This document shows positions 1 through 9,261 of a stretch of 64,000 bases of DNA, piece after piece. Every line of letters starts with the position of its first letter. The stretch's first letter is position 1. The notes beneath the pieces were generated by a model. That model saw nothing but the letters and a program-made list of their open reading frames with translations, did not search any database and was not told the DNA's origin. The translations under genes were made by a program, and so were the position numbers. The DNA is taken from the NCBI GenBank assembly GCA_963730405.1, contig CAVSRW010000011.1, positions 124,001 through 188,000 on the forward strand, in the 5' to 3' direction. Origin of the DNA: Gaiellasilicea sp963730405 (lineage in GTDB: Bacteria > Actinomycetota > Thermoleophilia > Gaiellales > Gaiellaceae).

Positions 1-516
1 GGCGCCGAGGTGAACTGGTTCCCGTTCGATCTCCATCCCGAGTACCCGCCGGAGGGGATCCCGCGGGAGCAGCTGCTGGCGCGCTACGGCGGCGACGCGA
101 TGACGGAGCGGATGAACCGCTTCTTCGCGGAGCGCGGGCTCGAGTACAACCCGAACCCGGACGTCGTTCCGAACTCGATGAACGCCCTGCGGCTGACCGA
201 GCTCGCCCGCGACCTCGGCCGACACGCGGAGCTGCACGACCGGCTGATGGACGCATACTGGGCCGAGGCGAAGAACATCGGCGACCTCGACGTCCTGCGC
301 GAGGAGGCGGCCGCCGTCGGCCTGCCCGCCGACGAGGTCGAGGACGTGCTCGCCGGGGACCGATTCCGCGAACGCGTCGAGGCGTCCACCCGGGAGGCGT
401 ACGGCATGGGCGCGAACGCGGTGCCCGCCTTCGTGCTCGACCGGCGGCTGCTCGTGCTCGGCGCGCAGCCGGACGAAGTGTTCGAGCAGGCCTTCGCGCA
501 GCTGGAACGCGCGTGA
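1..516 (+). CDS. DsbA/FrnE-family thiol-disulfide oxidoreductase, 5' partial
   Basis: The reading frame is open from the first base and stops with TGA at 514-516, so the N-terminus lies outside the window. The visible part matches the helical insertion and C-terminal half of the DsbA/FrnE (2-hydroxychromene-2-carboxylate isomerase-like) fold: an acidic helical region, then NAVPAFVLDRR, where VP is the usual cis-proline loop beside the active site, and a final amphipathic helix ending QAFAQLERA. The CxxC or Ser/Cys active site is expected upstream of base 1 and cannot be judged. No signal peptide can be assessed. The next gene starts at a GTG overlapping this stop, which suggests translational coupling. 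Family is fairly sure; the substrate is unknown. Confidence 0.85.
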   Translation, partial: GAEVNWFPFDLHPEYPPEGIPREQLLARYGGDAMTERMNRFFAERGLEYNPNPDVVPNSMNALRLTELARDLGRHAELHDRLMDAYWAEAKNIGDLDVLREEAAAVGLPADEVEDVLAGDRFRERVEASTREAYGMGANAVPAFVLDRRLLVLGAQPDEVFEQAFAQLERA

Positions 517-1106
517 GGCTCGTCGACGAGATCGCGCACGCGACCGGTTGGATGGACGAGGCGGACAGGATGCGCCGCGCGTCGCACGCGCTCGAGGTCG
601 ACGGCCGCGTCTGGCTCTTCGACGTCGTCGACTGGCCCGGGCTCGAGGAGACGGTCGCCGAGCTCGGCGAGCCGGCCGGCGTCGTGCAGCTGCTCGACCG
701 GCACAACCGCGACTGCGCCGCCGTGGCCCGTCGCTTCGGCGTCCCGCACCACGTCGTCCCGCACGCGCTTCCCGGCACGCCGTTCGAGTTGCGCCCGGTC
801 GTCCGGCACCGCTGGTGGCGCGAGGCGGCGCTGTGGTGGCCGGAGCGGCGGCTCCTGCTCGTCGCCGACGTGCTCGGGACGATCCCCTTCTTCCGCGCCG
901 GCGCCGAGCCGGCCGGCCTGCACCCGCTGCTCCGGCTCCGGCCGCCGCGCTCGCTCTTCGGCCTCGAGCCCGACCACCTGCTCGTGGGGCACGGAGCGGG
1001 CGTCCATCACCACCCGGCAGCGTTCGAGAGCGCGCTGCGGACGGCCCGCCGGCGGATCCCGCGCTGGCTGCTCGGGCTGCCGCGGGTGATCCGCCAGGGC
1101 TACTAG
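513..1106 (+). CDS. Degenerate metallo-beta-lactamase-fold-like protein
   Basis: A 197-residue protein starting at GTG, overlapping the previous stop by 4 bp. The middle segment (QLLDRHNRDCAAVARRFG) and the C-terminal LLVGHGAGVHHHPAAF resemble the core strands of metallo-beta-lactamase-fold proteins of actinobacteria. The usual HxHxDH zinc ligands are missing (DRHNRD is in their place), so hydrolase activity is doubtful. No signal peptide or membrane segment is evident. The stop TAG is shared with the convergent fbiC through CTAG at 1103-1106. The fold assignment is by pattern only; conserved hypothetical protein is the safe label. Confidence 0.7.
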   Translation: MRLVDEIAHATGWMDEADRMRRASHALEVDGRVWLFDVVDWPGLEETVAELGEPAGVVQLLDRHNRDCAAVARRFGVPHHVVPHALPGTPFELRPVVRHRWWREAALWWPERRLLLVADVLGTIPFFRAGAEPAGLHPLLRLRPPRSLFGLEPDHLLVGHGAGVHHHPAAFESALRTARRRIPRWLLGLPRVIRQGY

Positions 1107-3445
1107 CGGGCGCGGGCGAGCAGGCCCGGCCGGACGAGCCGCGGCGGCGCCTTCAGACCGGCGTCGCGAACGGGCGGGTTCAGCGGCTCGGCGAGCGGCG
1201 CGGCGGCGAAGGAGGCGGCGCGCCGGTCGGACGGCGCGTCCGCGTACAGCGTCGTCCGCTGCCGCGGCGTCCGCCCGTTGGAGCGGATCAGCAGCTCCAT
1301 CGCCTCCGGGGGCATCTCCTGCCCGTGCTCGGAGCCGGCGGAGCGTGAGATCGACTCGTTCATCAGCGTCCCGCCGAGGTCGTTGACCCCCGCTCGGAGC
1401 GCCGCCGCGACGCCTTCCGGGCCGAGCTTGACCCACGACGCCTGGATGTTCGTGATCGCGGGGTGCAGCGCGAGGCGCGCGACCGAGTGCAGGAGCAGCG
1501 ACTCGCCGAAGGTCGGCCCAGAGCGCGCGCGGCCCTGCAGCCACATCGGCGCCTCCATGTGCACGAACGGGAGTGGGACGAGCTCCGTGAAGCCTCCGCT
1601 CCGCTCCTGCTGCTCGCGTGCTCGGAGCAGGTGCCGCGCCCAGTGCTCCGGCCCCTCGACGTGCCCGAACATGATCGTCACGTTCGAGCGGAGCCCCACC
1701 CGGTGCGCCGCCTCGTGCACCGCGAGCCACTGCTCGGTCGAGACCTTGTCCGGGCAGATCACCGCGCGGACCTCGTCGTCGAGGATCTCCGCCGCCGTGC
1801 CCGGCAGCGAGCCGAGACCGAGCGAGCGCAGCAGCTCCAGGTACTCCTCGAGCGGGAGGCCGAGCGTCTCCGCGCCCTGCCAGACCTCGAGGGCCGAGAA
1901 CGCGTGGATGTGCAGCTCGGGCAGCTCAGTCCGGATCGCGTCGACGACCGAGGCGTAGTACTCACCCGTGAAGGCGGGATGGATGCCGCCCTGGAGGCAG
2001 ACCTCGGTGGCGCCGCGATCCCACGCCTCCCGGGCGCGGCGGACGATCTCCTCGTGCGGGACGAGGTACGGCGCGCCGCGCAGGTTCGCCGCCAGCTTCC
2101 CCTTCGAAAAGGCGCAGAAGCCGCAGCGGAAGTAGCAGACGTTCGTGTACTGGATGTTCCGCGTGACGACGTAGCTGACCTCGTCGCCGCAGACCTCGCG
2201 GCGGAGCCGGTCGGCGGCTGCGAAGACGCGGTCGCGCTCGCCGCCGCGGGCGCGGAAGAGCCGGACGAGCTCCACCTCCCCCAGCTCCCCGGCGCTGTCG
2301 ACCGGGAGCGCATCGCGCGCGACGACGAATGGGACCGACCCGGCCTGGCCCGGGTGCCAGCCGTCCTCTCGCGCGAGCCCGAGTGCGTCCGACGCCCGCA
2401 GCGCAGCGGGCAGCACGGCCGGGTCGACCCAGGCGCCGGAGAGGTAGCGCGGGTAGACGGGCAGGCGCGGCGCGAGCTCGAGGCCGCGCGTCCGGGTGGC
2501 TGTGGCCAGACGGTCGCGCGCCGGCCACGGCGCCTCAGGGTTGACGTGGTCGATCGTCACGGGGCTGACGCCGCCCCAATCGTCGATGCCTGCGTCGAGC
2601 AGGCGGGGGAAGTCGTCGTATGCGAGGTTCGGCGGCGCCTGGACGGCGACGTCGCCCGGGAGCAGGAGGCGAGCGGCCGCGATCGTCCAGAGGTGGTCCT
2701 CCAGGCTCGGCTCCGGGTGCTGGGCCATCCGCGTGCCCTGCTTGGCGCGGAAGTTCTGCACGATCACCTCCTGCAGGTGGCCGTGCCGCGCGTGCACGGC
2801 CGCCAGCGCCTCGAGCGCCTCGAGCCGCTCCTCCCGCGTCTCGCCGATCCCGATCAGGATCCCGCTCGTGAACGGGATCCGCAGCTCGCCGGCCAGCTCG
2901 ATCGTCGCGAGGCGGCGTGCGGGCAGCTTGTCCGGCGAGGCCCAGTGCGGGCCGCCCTTCTCCGAGAGCCGCTCCGAGAGGGTCTCGAGCATGATCCCCA
3001 TCGAGGCGGAGACGGGCCGCAGGGCGGCGAGCTCCTCGCGGCTCATCACGCCCGGGTTCAGGTGCGGCAGCAGGCCGGTCTCCTCGAGCACGAGCCGCGC
3101 GACGCGGCCGAGGTACTCGAGCGTCGACTCGCAGCCGAGCGCATGCAGCTCGGCGCGCGCGACCCCGTAGCGGAGCTCGGGCTTGTCGCCGAGCGTGAAC
3201 AGCGCCTCGGTGCACCCGGCGGCCGCGCCGGCGCGCGCGATCGCCAGCACCTCGTCCTCGGTCAGGTACGCACGCTCGCCGCGTCGCGGCGGCCGGGCGA
3301 AGGTGCAGTAGCCGCAGACGTCGCGACAGAGCGTCGTCAGCGGGATGAAGACCTTCGGCGAGTAGGTGACAAGCCCATCCCCGCGGCGCCGCTCACGGGC
3401 CGCCGAGAGCAGGTCCTCGAGCGGCGCGTCGAGCAGTTCGACCAT
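1103..3445 (-). CDS. fbiC: FbiC, fused CofG/CofH: 7,8-didemethyl-8-hydroxy-5-deazariboflavin synthase
   Basis: A 780-residue double radical-SAM protein that makes the deazaflavin chromophore (FO) of coenzyme F420 from a tyrosine and the flavin precursor 5-amino-6-ribitylamino-uracil. The N-terminal CofG half has the cluster motif CRDVCGYC (Cys40, Cys44, Cys47). The C-terminal CofH half has CYFRCGFC (Cys437, Cys441, Cys444). Each cluster is the CxxxCxxC type. The length is a little below that of mycobacterial FbiC. The ATG at 3443-3445 lies 9 bp after livK and is preceded by TAGGGT-N6, a possible leaderless promoter whose TAG is the livK stop. An F420-type oxidoreductase (20837-21835) in the window fits F420 use. 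Cytoplasmic. Confidence 0.96.
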   Translation of the reverse strand: MVELLDAPLEDLLSAARERRRGDGLVTYSPKVFIPLTTLCRDVCGYCTFARPPRRGERAYLTEDEVLAIARAGAAAGCTEALFTLGDKPELRYGVARAELHALGCESTLEYLGRVARLVLEETGLLPHLNPGVMSREELAALRPVSASMGIMLETLSERLSEKGGPHWASPDKLPARRLATIELAGELRIPFTSGILIGIGETREERLEALEALAAVHARHGHLQEVIVQNFRAKQGTRMAQHPEPSLEDHLWTIAAARLLLPGDVAVQAPPNLAYDDFPRLLDAGIDDWGGVSPVTIDHVNPEAPWPARDRLATATRTRGLELAPRLPVYPRYLSGAWVDPAVLPAALRASDALGLAREDGWHPGQAGSVPFVVARDALPVDSAGELGEVELVRLFRARGGERDRVFAAADRLRREVCGDEVSYVVTRNIQYTNVCYFRCGFCAFSKGKLAANLRGAPYLVPHEEIVRRAREAWDRGATEVCLQGGIHPAFTGEYYASVVDAIRTELPELHIHAFSALEVWQGAETLGLPLEEYLELLRSLGLGSLPGTAAEILDDEVRAVICPDKVSTEQWLAVHEAAHRVGLRSNVTIMFGHVEGPEHWARHLLRAREQQERSGGFTELVPLPFVHMEAPMWLQGRARSGPTFGESLLLHSVARLALHPAITNIQASWVKLGPEGVAAALRAGVNDLGGTLMNESISRSAGSEHGQEMPPEAMELLIRSNGRTPRQRTTLYADAPSDRRAASFAAAPLAEPLNPPVRDAGLKAPPRLVRPGLLARAR

Positions 3446-3451
3446 GCGCGG

Positions 3452-3457
3452 ACCCTA
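3452..3457 (-). promoter_or_regulatory. Putative -10 element (TAGGGT) for leaderless fbiC
   Basis: TAGGGT on the minus strand followed by exactly 6 nt (CCGCGC) and the fbiC ATG. Its first three bases are the TAG stop of livK. Same arrangement as upstream of several other genes in the window. No clear -35 seen. Confidence 0.45.
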
Positions 3458-4678
3458 TCCCTCGCGATACCTCCAGAGCCCGCCGAAGCTCTTCCAGCTC
3501 CCCTTCGACCAGCGCTGCAGCAGCGCCTGCTCGATCGGGAAGCGCTCGGTGGCGCTCGTCTTGATCGTCAGGCCAGGCAGCAGGAACGGGTTCGACGGGT
3601 CGTTCAGCTTCCGCGTCTGCGCCATCACCGCGGCGCGGGTCGGGTTCTTCCCCGCCGCCTCGAGCACCTTGACGAGCTCGTAGGCGACCGCCATGCCGTG
3701 GACGTGGTAGACGTCCTTCTGACTTGCGCCCTTCGCGTAGCGGGTCATGATCGAGCGGTAGAGCTTCATCGCCGCGTCGTTCCGCCACTTGGCGTCGGTC
3801 GGATCCTTGAGGAACACGATCGAGACGGAGTTCTCGACGGCCTTGTTCGAGCCGCCCTCGGAGGCGAGGGCCATCACGTTCGACGCGCTCGAGTCGGCGT
3901 TGGTGACGATCAGCGGCCGCCAGCCGAGTCTGTTCGCGACGGCATAGCCCTGGATCGCGTGGCGGGGCGTCGCAAAGAGGGCGAGCACGTTCGCGCCGGA
4001 CGCCTTCAGCTGCGAGATCTGCGACTGGACGTCCGGAGCGGTGACCTCGAACGGCTGCGCCGCCACGACCTTCACCTTCGAGCGGCCGATCCCCTGCTTC
4101 AGGCCAGCCAGCAGGTCCTTGCCGAAGTCGTCGTCCTGGAAGAGGACGCCCACCTTCGCACCGGGCTTCGCCCGGGCGAGGTACTGGCCGTAGATCCAGC
4201 CCTCGGCGCGGTAGCTGGGCTGGAAGCCGATCGTCCAGGGGTAGTCGTCGTAGTCGCGGCCGAACGTCGTCGCGCCCGAGGCGACGAAGAGCTGCGGCAC
4301 CTTCTGGGCGTTCAGGTAGTCGCGCGTGGCGACGTTGTGCTCGGTGCCGACCGAGTTGAAGATCGCGAAGACCTTGTCCTGCTCGACGAGCTGCCGCGTC
4401 GCCTGCACCGTCCGGGCCGGGTCGTAGTCGTCGTCGAGGGTCTTGTAGTTGATCGTGCGGCCGTTGACCCCGCCGCGCGCATTCACGTACTTGAAGTACG
4501 CGTTCGCGCCGCGCGCCACCGACGCAGACGCGGAGGCCGTGCCGGAGAGGGGTGCCGTGCCGCCGACCAGGATGGTCTTCGCGGTGACGCCCGGATCGGC
4601 GCTCGTCGCCGCGGTGGCGCCGGTCGCGATCGCGCCTGCGAGCGCGAGCAGGGCGAGCAGAAGTCTTGGTCGACGCAT
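3455..4678 (-). CDS. livK: Branched-chain amino acid ABC transporter substrate-binding protein (LivK-like)
   Basis: A 407-residue periplasmic-binding-protein type I family member, the extracytoplasmic receptor for the livHMGF transporter. The start is set at the ATG at 4676-4678 because it gives a short basic N-terminus (MRRPRLLL), a hydrophobic stretch to about residue 24 and a cleavage-like ATA/ATS region. The frame is open further upstream but runs through livM. ADPGVTAKTILVGGTAPLSG is the typical first strand of the family. Substrate may be leucine/isoleucine/valine, other amino acids, amides or short organic acids; sequence alone does not decide. It is the last liv gene, 35 bp after livM and 9 bp before fbiC. 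Confidence 0.92.
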   Translation of the reverse strand: MRRPRLLLALLALAGAIATGATAATSADPGVTAKTILVGGTAPLSGTASASASVARGANAYFKYVNARGGVNGRTINYKTLDDDYDPARTVQATRQLVEQDKVFAIFNSVGTEHNVATRDYLNAQKVPQLFVASGATTFGRDYDDYPWTIGFQPSYRAEGWIYGQYLARAKPGAKVGVLFQDDDFGKDLLAGLKQGIGRSKVKVVAAQPFEVTAPDVQSQISQLKASGANVLALFATPRHAIQGYAVANRLGWRPLIVTNADSSASNVMALASEGGSNKAVENSVSIVFLKDPTDAKWRNDAAMKLYRSIMTRYAKGASQKDVYHVHGMAVAYELVKVLEAAGKNPTRAAVMAQTRKLNDPSNPFLLPGLTIKTSATERFPIEQALLQRWSKGSWKSFGGLWRYREG

Positions 4679-4713
4679 CGTCGGTACGGCCCCCGTGGAA
4701 GTCGGAAAACGGC

Positions 4714-5757
4714 TTAGCGACCGCGATGGTAGCCGCGAGCCGTCAGCGCTTGGAGACGCCGGATGATGCCCGCGGCGCCGCCGGGGAACGCGATCATGAC
4801 CAGGATCAGGATCACGCCGTAGACGACCGCCGGCGCGCCCTGCGCCTTCGAGACCTCCTGCGCCCAGAGCGGCAGGAACTGGATGAAGATCGCGCCGAAG
4901 ACGAGCGGCCAGAGCGAGCCGAGACCGCCGACGACGACCCCGACGAGCAGGAAGATCGAGAGCGTGATCGGGTACGTGTCCGGGTTCACGAACGTCGTCG
5001 CGATCGCGAGCAGCGACCCGGCGACGCCCGCGTAGAAGGCGCTGATCCCGAAGGCGAGCGTCTTGTAGGTCGCCAGGTTGACGCCCGACGACGCCGCGGC
5101 GAGCTCGCTGTCGCGGATCGCGCGGAAGGAGCGGCCGATCTTGCCGCGCAACAGCGCCCAGGCGATCACGAAGAGGATCAGCGCGACCGTCCAGCTCAGG
5201 TAGTAGAGCCACTCGTTGAACGTGATCGTCCGGTCGATGATCGGGATCGTCACGCCCTCGAGCGCGCCGGTCAGGCCCGGGATGCCGAACAGGTTGATCC
5301 CGCCGCCGCCGCCGGTGAACGTCTCGAAGCGGTCGTACTTGATCAGGCCCGGCATCGCGACCGCGATCGCAAACGTCGCGAGCGCAAGGTAGAGGCCGGT
5401 CAGCCGTAGCGCCGGGAAGCCGAAGAGGAAGCCGACGACGCCGGCGATGAGCCCGGCGAGCGGGATCGTCCAGATGTCCTTCATGTCGCTCGAGAACGTG
5501 TGCCCGCCGAGCTTGAGGCCCTGGTCCGAGATCAGGATCGCCGTCGTGTAGCCGCCGATCGCCATGAAGGCGCCGTGGCCGAGCGAGATCTGGCCGGTGT
5601 AGCCGGTCAGCACGTTCAGGCCGAGCAGGGCGATGAAGTAGATGCCGACATAGGCGAACTGCTGCGCGCGGAAGTCGCTGATGAAGCGCGGCAGCAGGTA
5701 GACGGCCGCCGCCGCGAGCAGGAAGACCCCGGCCCCGACCAGGTCGCGGCGCCTCAC
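4714..5757 (-). CDS. livM: Branched-chain amino acid ABC transporter permease LivM
   Basis: A 347-residue integral membrane protein with about nine to ten hydrophobic segments. It has the LivM signature region GYTGQISLGHGAFMAIGGY near the N-terminus and a cytoplasmic EAA-like loop (GRSFRAIRDSELAAASSGVN) that docks on the ATPases. The GTG at 5755-5757 is chosen because it overlaps the livH stop as GTGA, the coupling used repeatedly here. The frame stays open upstream only as a shadow of livH. Works with LivH as the heterodimeric channel. The C-terminal tail (RRLQALTARGYHRGR) is basic, fitting a cytoplasmic end. Confidence 0.94.
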   Translation of the reverse strand: MRRRDLVGAGVFLLAAAAVYLLPRFISDFRAQQFAYVGIYFIALLGLNVLTGYTGQISLGHGAFMAIGGYTTAILISDQGLKLGGHTFSSDMKDIWTIPLAGLIAGVVGFLFGFPALRLTGLYLALATFAIAVAMPGLIKYDRFETFTGGGGGINLFGIPGLTGALEGVTIPIIDRTITFNEWLYYLSWTVALILFVIAWALLRGKIGRSFRAIRDSELAAASSGVNLATYKTLAFGISAFYAGVAGSLLAIATTFVNPDTYPITLSIFLLVGVVVGGLGSLWPLVFGAIFIQFLPLWAQEVSKAQGAPAVVYGVILILVMIAFPGGAAGIIRRLQALTARGYHRGR

Positions 5758-6638
5758 ACGCGCCTCGTCACGGTCTTGCCGAAGATGCCGGCGGGCTTGA
5801 CGAGGAGGACGACGAGGATGATCAGCAGCGCGACCGGCAGCCGCAGGGCGGCGCCGACGAAGTCGATGTACGTGCCGATCAGGTTCAGGCCGACGCCGAG
5901 CATGAGGCCGCCCGCGACCGCGCCGAACGGCGAGTCGATCCCGCCCAGCACCGCCGCCGCGAACGCGTAGATCAGCACCGCCTGCATCATGTTCGGGTCG
6001 AGGAAGACGGTCGGCGCCGTGAGCATCCCGGCCACCGCGCCGAGCATCGCCGCGAGGCCCCAGCCGATCGCGAGCATCCAGCCGACGCGAACGCCGACGA
6101 GCCGGCTCGCGTCCGGGTTCAGCGCGGACGCCCGCAGCGCGAGCCCGATCTTCGTGAACTGGAAGAACGCCCACAGGAGCGCGACCATCACGAGCACGAC
6201 GAGGAAGGTGCCGACGTCCTGCTGGGAGATCGCGACGCCGCCGATCTCCCACGTGTCGTTCGGGAACGGGCTCGGGAACGCGCGCACCTCGGCCGACCAG
6301 ATCAGGCCGGCGAGCCCGTTGAAGATGAGCACGAGTCCGATCGTGACGATCACCGTCGTCAGGATCGGCGCCCGCTCGATCGGGCGGATGACCGCGCGCT
6401 GGATCCCGAAGCCGAGCGCGAAGGCGAACACGAGCGTGACCGGGAACGCGAGCCACTGGCTCATCCCGTGGTTCTCGATCAGCGTCCAGGCGATGTAGGT
6501 CGTGAACATCGCCATCTCGCCCTGGGCGAAATTGATCACGCCGGTGGCGCGGTGGATCAGGACGAGCGCGAGCGCGAGCGCGGAGAAGATCGACCCGGTG
6601 GCAAGCCCTGCGACGACCTGTTGGAAGAACTCGGCCAT
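5754..6638 (-). CDS. livH: Branched-chain amino acid ABC transporter permease LivH
   Basis: A 294-residue membrane protein with about eight hydrophobic segments and the LivH-type motif ATGVINFAQGEMAMF near the first helices. The ATG at 6636-6638 is chosen because the family starts at MAEFFQQVV and GGAG lies about 8 nt upstream. An extended frame to 6767 is non-homologous and runs through the foldback element. Partner of LivM. The 163 bp between this gene and livF is almost entirely one large imperfect inverted repeat, so expression of livHMK may be separated from livGF by it. Confidence 0.94.
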   Translation of the reverse strand: MAEFFQQVVAGLATGSIFSALALALVLIHRATGVINFAQGEMAMFTTYIAWTLIENHGMSQWLAFPVTLVFAFALGFGIQRAVIRPIERAPILTTVIVTIGLVLIFNGLAGLIWSAEVRAFPSPFPNDTWEIGGVAISQQDVGTFLVVLVMVALLWAFFQFTKIGLALRASALNPDASRLVGVRVGWMLAIGWGLAAMLGAVAGMLTAPTVFLDPNMMQAVLIYAFAAAVLGGIDSPFGAVAGGLMLGVGLNLIGTYIDFVGAALRLPVALLIILVVLLVKPAGIFGKTVTRRV

Positions 6639-6639
6639 C

Positions 6640-6801
6640 AGTGGTTGCTCCGGTGACGGATTCGCGCCGCTCGCGGGTGAGCTGCAAGCGATGCAAGGAC
6701 GCAGGGAGCGTTCAGGCCGGTTGGCCTGGACGCGACTGAGGACGCCGCAGCGCGCCGCAGATCGCACGCGAGCGGTGCCCTATCTGTCGCCGGAGCAGCC
6801 A

Positions 6802-6803
<2 letters not shown>
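6640..6803. repeat. Foldback element copy A (conserved core with private inverted arms)
   Basis: About 164 bp filling the livF-livH gap. The core at about 6692-6750 contains GCAAGGACGCAGGGAGCG, an inner hairpin (CAGGCC/GGCCTG) and GCGACTGAGGACGCCGCAGC. The outer arms 6640-6675 and 6767-6803 are imperfect inverted copies of each other: AGTGGTTGCTCCGGTGAC on the left against AGTGGCTGCTCCGGCGAC when the right arm is reverse-complemented. The right arm ends at the livF stop codon and the left arm carries the livH ribosome-binding site. The core recurs at 21887-21949 and 31781-31836 with different arms. I do not recognise the family. Confidence 0.8.
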
Positions 6804-7492
<689 letters not shown>

Positions 7493-7506
<14 letters not shown>

Positions 7507-8260
7507 CGGGGTCCTCCGGGTCGGGCAGCCTGGGCACCTCGCGGGGCGGCGTGTCGTCGGTGCCGAGGTAGGCCTCGATCACGGCCGGGTTCGCCCGCAC
7601 CTCGGCCGGCGTGCCCTCGGCGATCTTCTTGCCGAAGTTCATCACGTGCACGTGGTCGGAGATCCCCATCACGAGGTTCATGTGGTGCTCGACGAGGAAC
7701 ACGGTCAGGTCGCGGTCGTCCCGGATCTTCTGGATGAAGCGGCCAAGCTCGTCGACCTCCTCGTGGTTGAGCCCGCCCGCGGGCTCGTCGAGGAGCAACA
7801 GCCTTGGGCTCGCGACCAGGGCACGCGCGAGCTCGACCCGCTTCAGCGTCCCGAACGGAAGGCCGGCGACGGGCCGCGCGGCGATCGCGCCGAGCCCGAC
7901 GTAGTCGAGGACCTCATGCGCCTCGGCCTCCGCGTCGCCGGCGCGGGTGTGTGTCCCGACGAGCACGTTGTCGAGCACCGTCATCGTCTTGAACAGCTCG
8001 ACGTTCTGGAAGGTGCGGGCGATCCCGCGGCGGACGATCCCGTGCACGGGAGTCTTCAGGAGCGACTCGCCCGCAAAGACGACGTCGCCCTCGTTCGGCG
8101 TGTACAGCCGCGTGATCACGTTGAACGCGGTCGTCTTGCCGGCGCCGTTCGGGCCGATCAGTCCGACGATCTGCCCCTCCGGCACGTCGAGCGAGACCCC
8201 GTCGAGGGCGACGATCCCGCCGAACCGGCGAGTCACATTCCGCAGCGAGAGCAGGGCCAT
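7493..8260 (-). CDS. livG: Branched-chain amino acid ABC transporter ATP-binding protein LivG
   Basis: A 255-residue ABC ATPase, partner of LivF. Walker A GPNGAGKT at residues 36-43, an extended LivG-type insertion (VGTHTRAGDAEAEAHEVL), LPFGTLKRVELARAL in place of the canonical signature, which is normal for LivG, and Walker B RLLLLDEPAGGLN. The ATG at 8258-8260 is chosen because MALLSLRNV is the family start; the open frame upstream is not conserved. First gene of the liv cluster, divergent from the desaturase. TAAGCT lies 10 nt upstream of the ATG on the minus strand and could be its -10 element. Confidence 0.94.
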
Positions 8261-8329
8261 CGGCCGGAGGAGCTTATTCAGGTGGAGAAGGGAATGGCAA
8301 AAGGAACCGCGACCGACTGGGGCTGGCGC

Positions 8330-8335
8330 TACTCT
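8330..8335 (+). promoter_or_regulatory. Putative -10 element (TACTCT) for leaderless desaturase gene
   Basis: TACTCT ends 7 nt before the GTG at 8343. No Shine-Dalgarno is present before that GTG. The spacing is the same as in other apparently leaderless genes here and supports the GTG rather than the ATG at 8370. Confidence 0.4.
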
Positions 8336-8342
8336 CCTCCGC

Positions 8343-9260
8343 GTGAGCGAACACTCCGCCGAGCTGCACATGAGCCGTGCACAGAAGACCACGAACCTGC
8401 TCGGGGTCACGATTCCGTTCGCCGGCTTCCTCGCCTCGATCTTCTTCTTCTGGGGGAGCTACGTGACGTGGCGCGACCTGACCATCTTCGCGGTCGGCTA
8501 TGCGCTGACGACACTCGGGATCTCGATCGGCTTCCACCGGCTCTTCACGCACCGCGCCTACGAGACCTACCGGCCGATCCGCTACGGGCTCGCCGTGCTC
8601 GGCTCGATGGCCGTGCAGGGACCGGTGATCCGCTGGGTCTCCGACCACCGCAAGCACCACAGCTTCGCCGACCGCGAGGGCGATCCGCACTCGCCGCACG
8701 CCGGCTTCGGCCCGGGGATCCGCGGCAAGGTCGCCGGCCTCTGGCACGCGCACGTCGGCTGGCTCTTCCGGAACGTCGGCCGCGCCGAGTGGACGAAGTA
8801 CGCGAAGGACCTGCTCGCCGACCGCGGGATGGTCTTCATCTCGCGCTGGTTCCCGGCCTGGGTTGCGGTGTCGCTCTTGCTGCCGTTCGCGGCCGGCTGG
8901 ATCTGGGGCGGCACGATCGGCGCCGGCCTGCAGGCGATGTTCTGGGGCGGCCTGATCCGGATCTTCCTCCTCCATCACATCACCTGGTCGGTGAACTCGG
9001 TCTGCCACTTCGTCGGCTCGCGCCGCTTCCGCGTCAAGGACGAGTCGCGCAACGTCTGGTGGCTCTCGTGGATCTCGTTCGGGGAGTCGTGGCACCACAA
9101 CCACCACGCCTTCCCCTCGTCCGCATTCCACGGCCTGAAGCCGTGGGAGCTGGACATCGGCGGCCTCGTGATCCGCGCGATGCGCCGGCTGGGCCTCGTC
9201 TGGAAGGTCGTCCAGCCGACCGCGGACATGCAGCGGCGCCGCGAGCTCGCCGCGGAATAG
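8343..9260 (+). CDS. Membrane-bound acyl-CoA (stearoyl-CoA-type delta-9) fatty acid desaturase
   Basis: A 305-residue di-iron membrane desaturase. The three histidine boxes are present: HRLFTH (65-70), HRKHH (102-106) and HHNHH (251-255), with hydrophobic segments around residues 20-62, 82-96 and 170-200. Introduces a cis double bond in fatty acyl-CoA (or acyl-lipid) using O2 and reduced ferredoxin or flavodoxin-like donors. The start is uncertain: GTG at 8343 (supported by a -10 hexamer 7 nt upstream) or ATG at 8370, neither with a Shine-Dalgarno. The stop lies 1 bp before the selenoprotein-like gene, so the two are probably co-transcribed. Confidence 0.92.
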   Translation: MSEHSAELHMSRAQKTTNLLGVTIPFAGFLASIFFFWGSYVTWRDLTIFAVGYALTTLGISIGFHRLFTHRAYETYRPIRYGLAVLGSMAVQGPVIRWVSDHRKHHSFADREGDPHSPHAGFGPGIRGKVAGLWHAHVGWLFRNVGRAEWTKYAKDLLADRGMVFISRWFPAWVAVSLLLPFAAGWIWGGTIGAGLQAMFWGGLIRIFLLHHITWSVNSVCHFVGSRRFRVKDESRNVWWLSWISFGESWHHNHHAFPSSAFHGLKPWELDIGGLVIRAMRRLGLVWKVVQPTADMQRRRELAAE

Positions 9261-9261
9261 C

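Noticed and set aside
1463..4717. A 1084-codon open frame on the plus strand across fbiC and the liv genes
   Set aside because: It is antisense to well-conserved genes, with Arg/Ala/Gly-rich composition and no domain; a GC-rich shadow frame. The same holds for similar long frames at 33067-34956, 41436-43607, 44433-46256 and 60028-62130.
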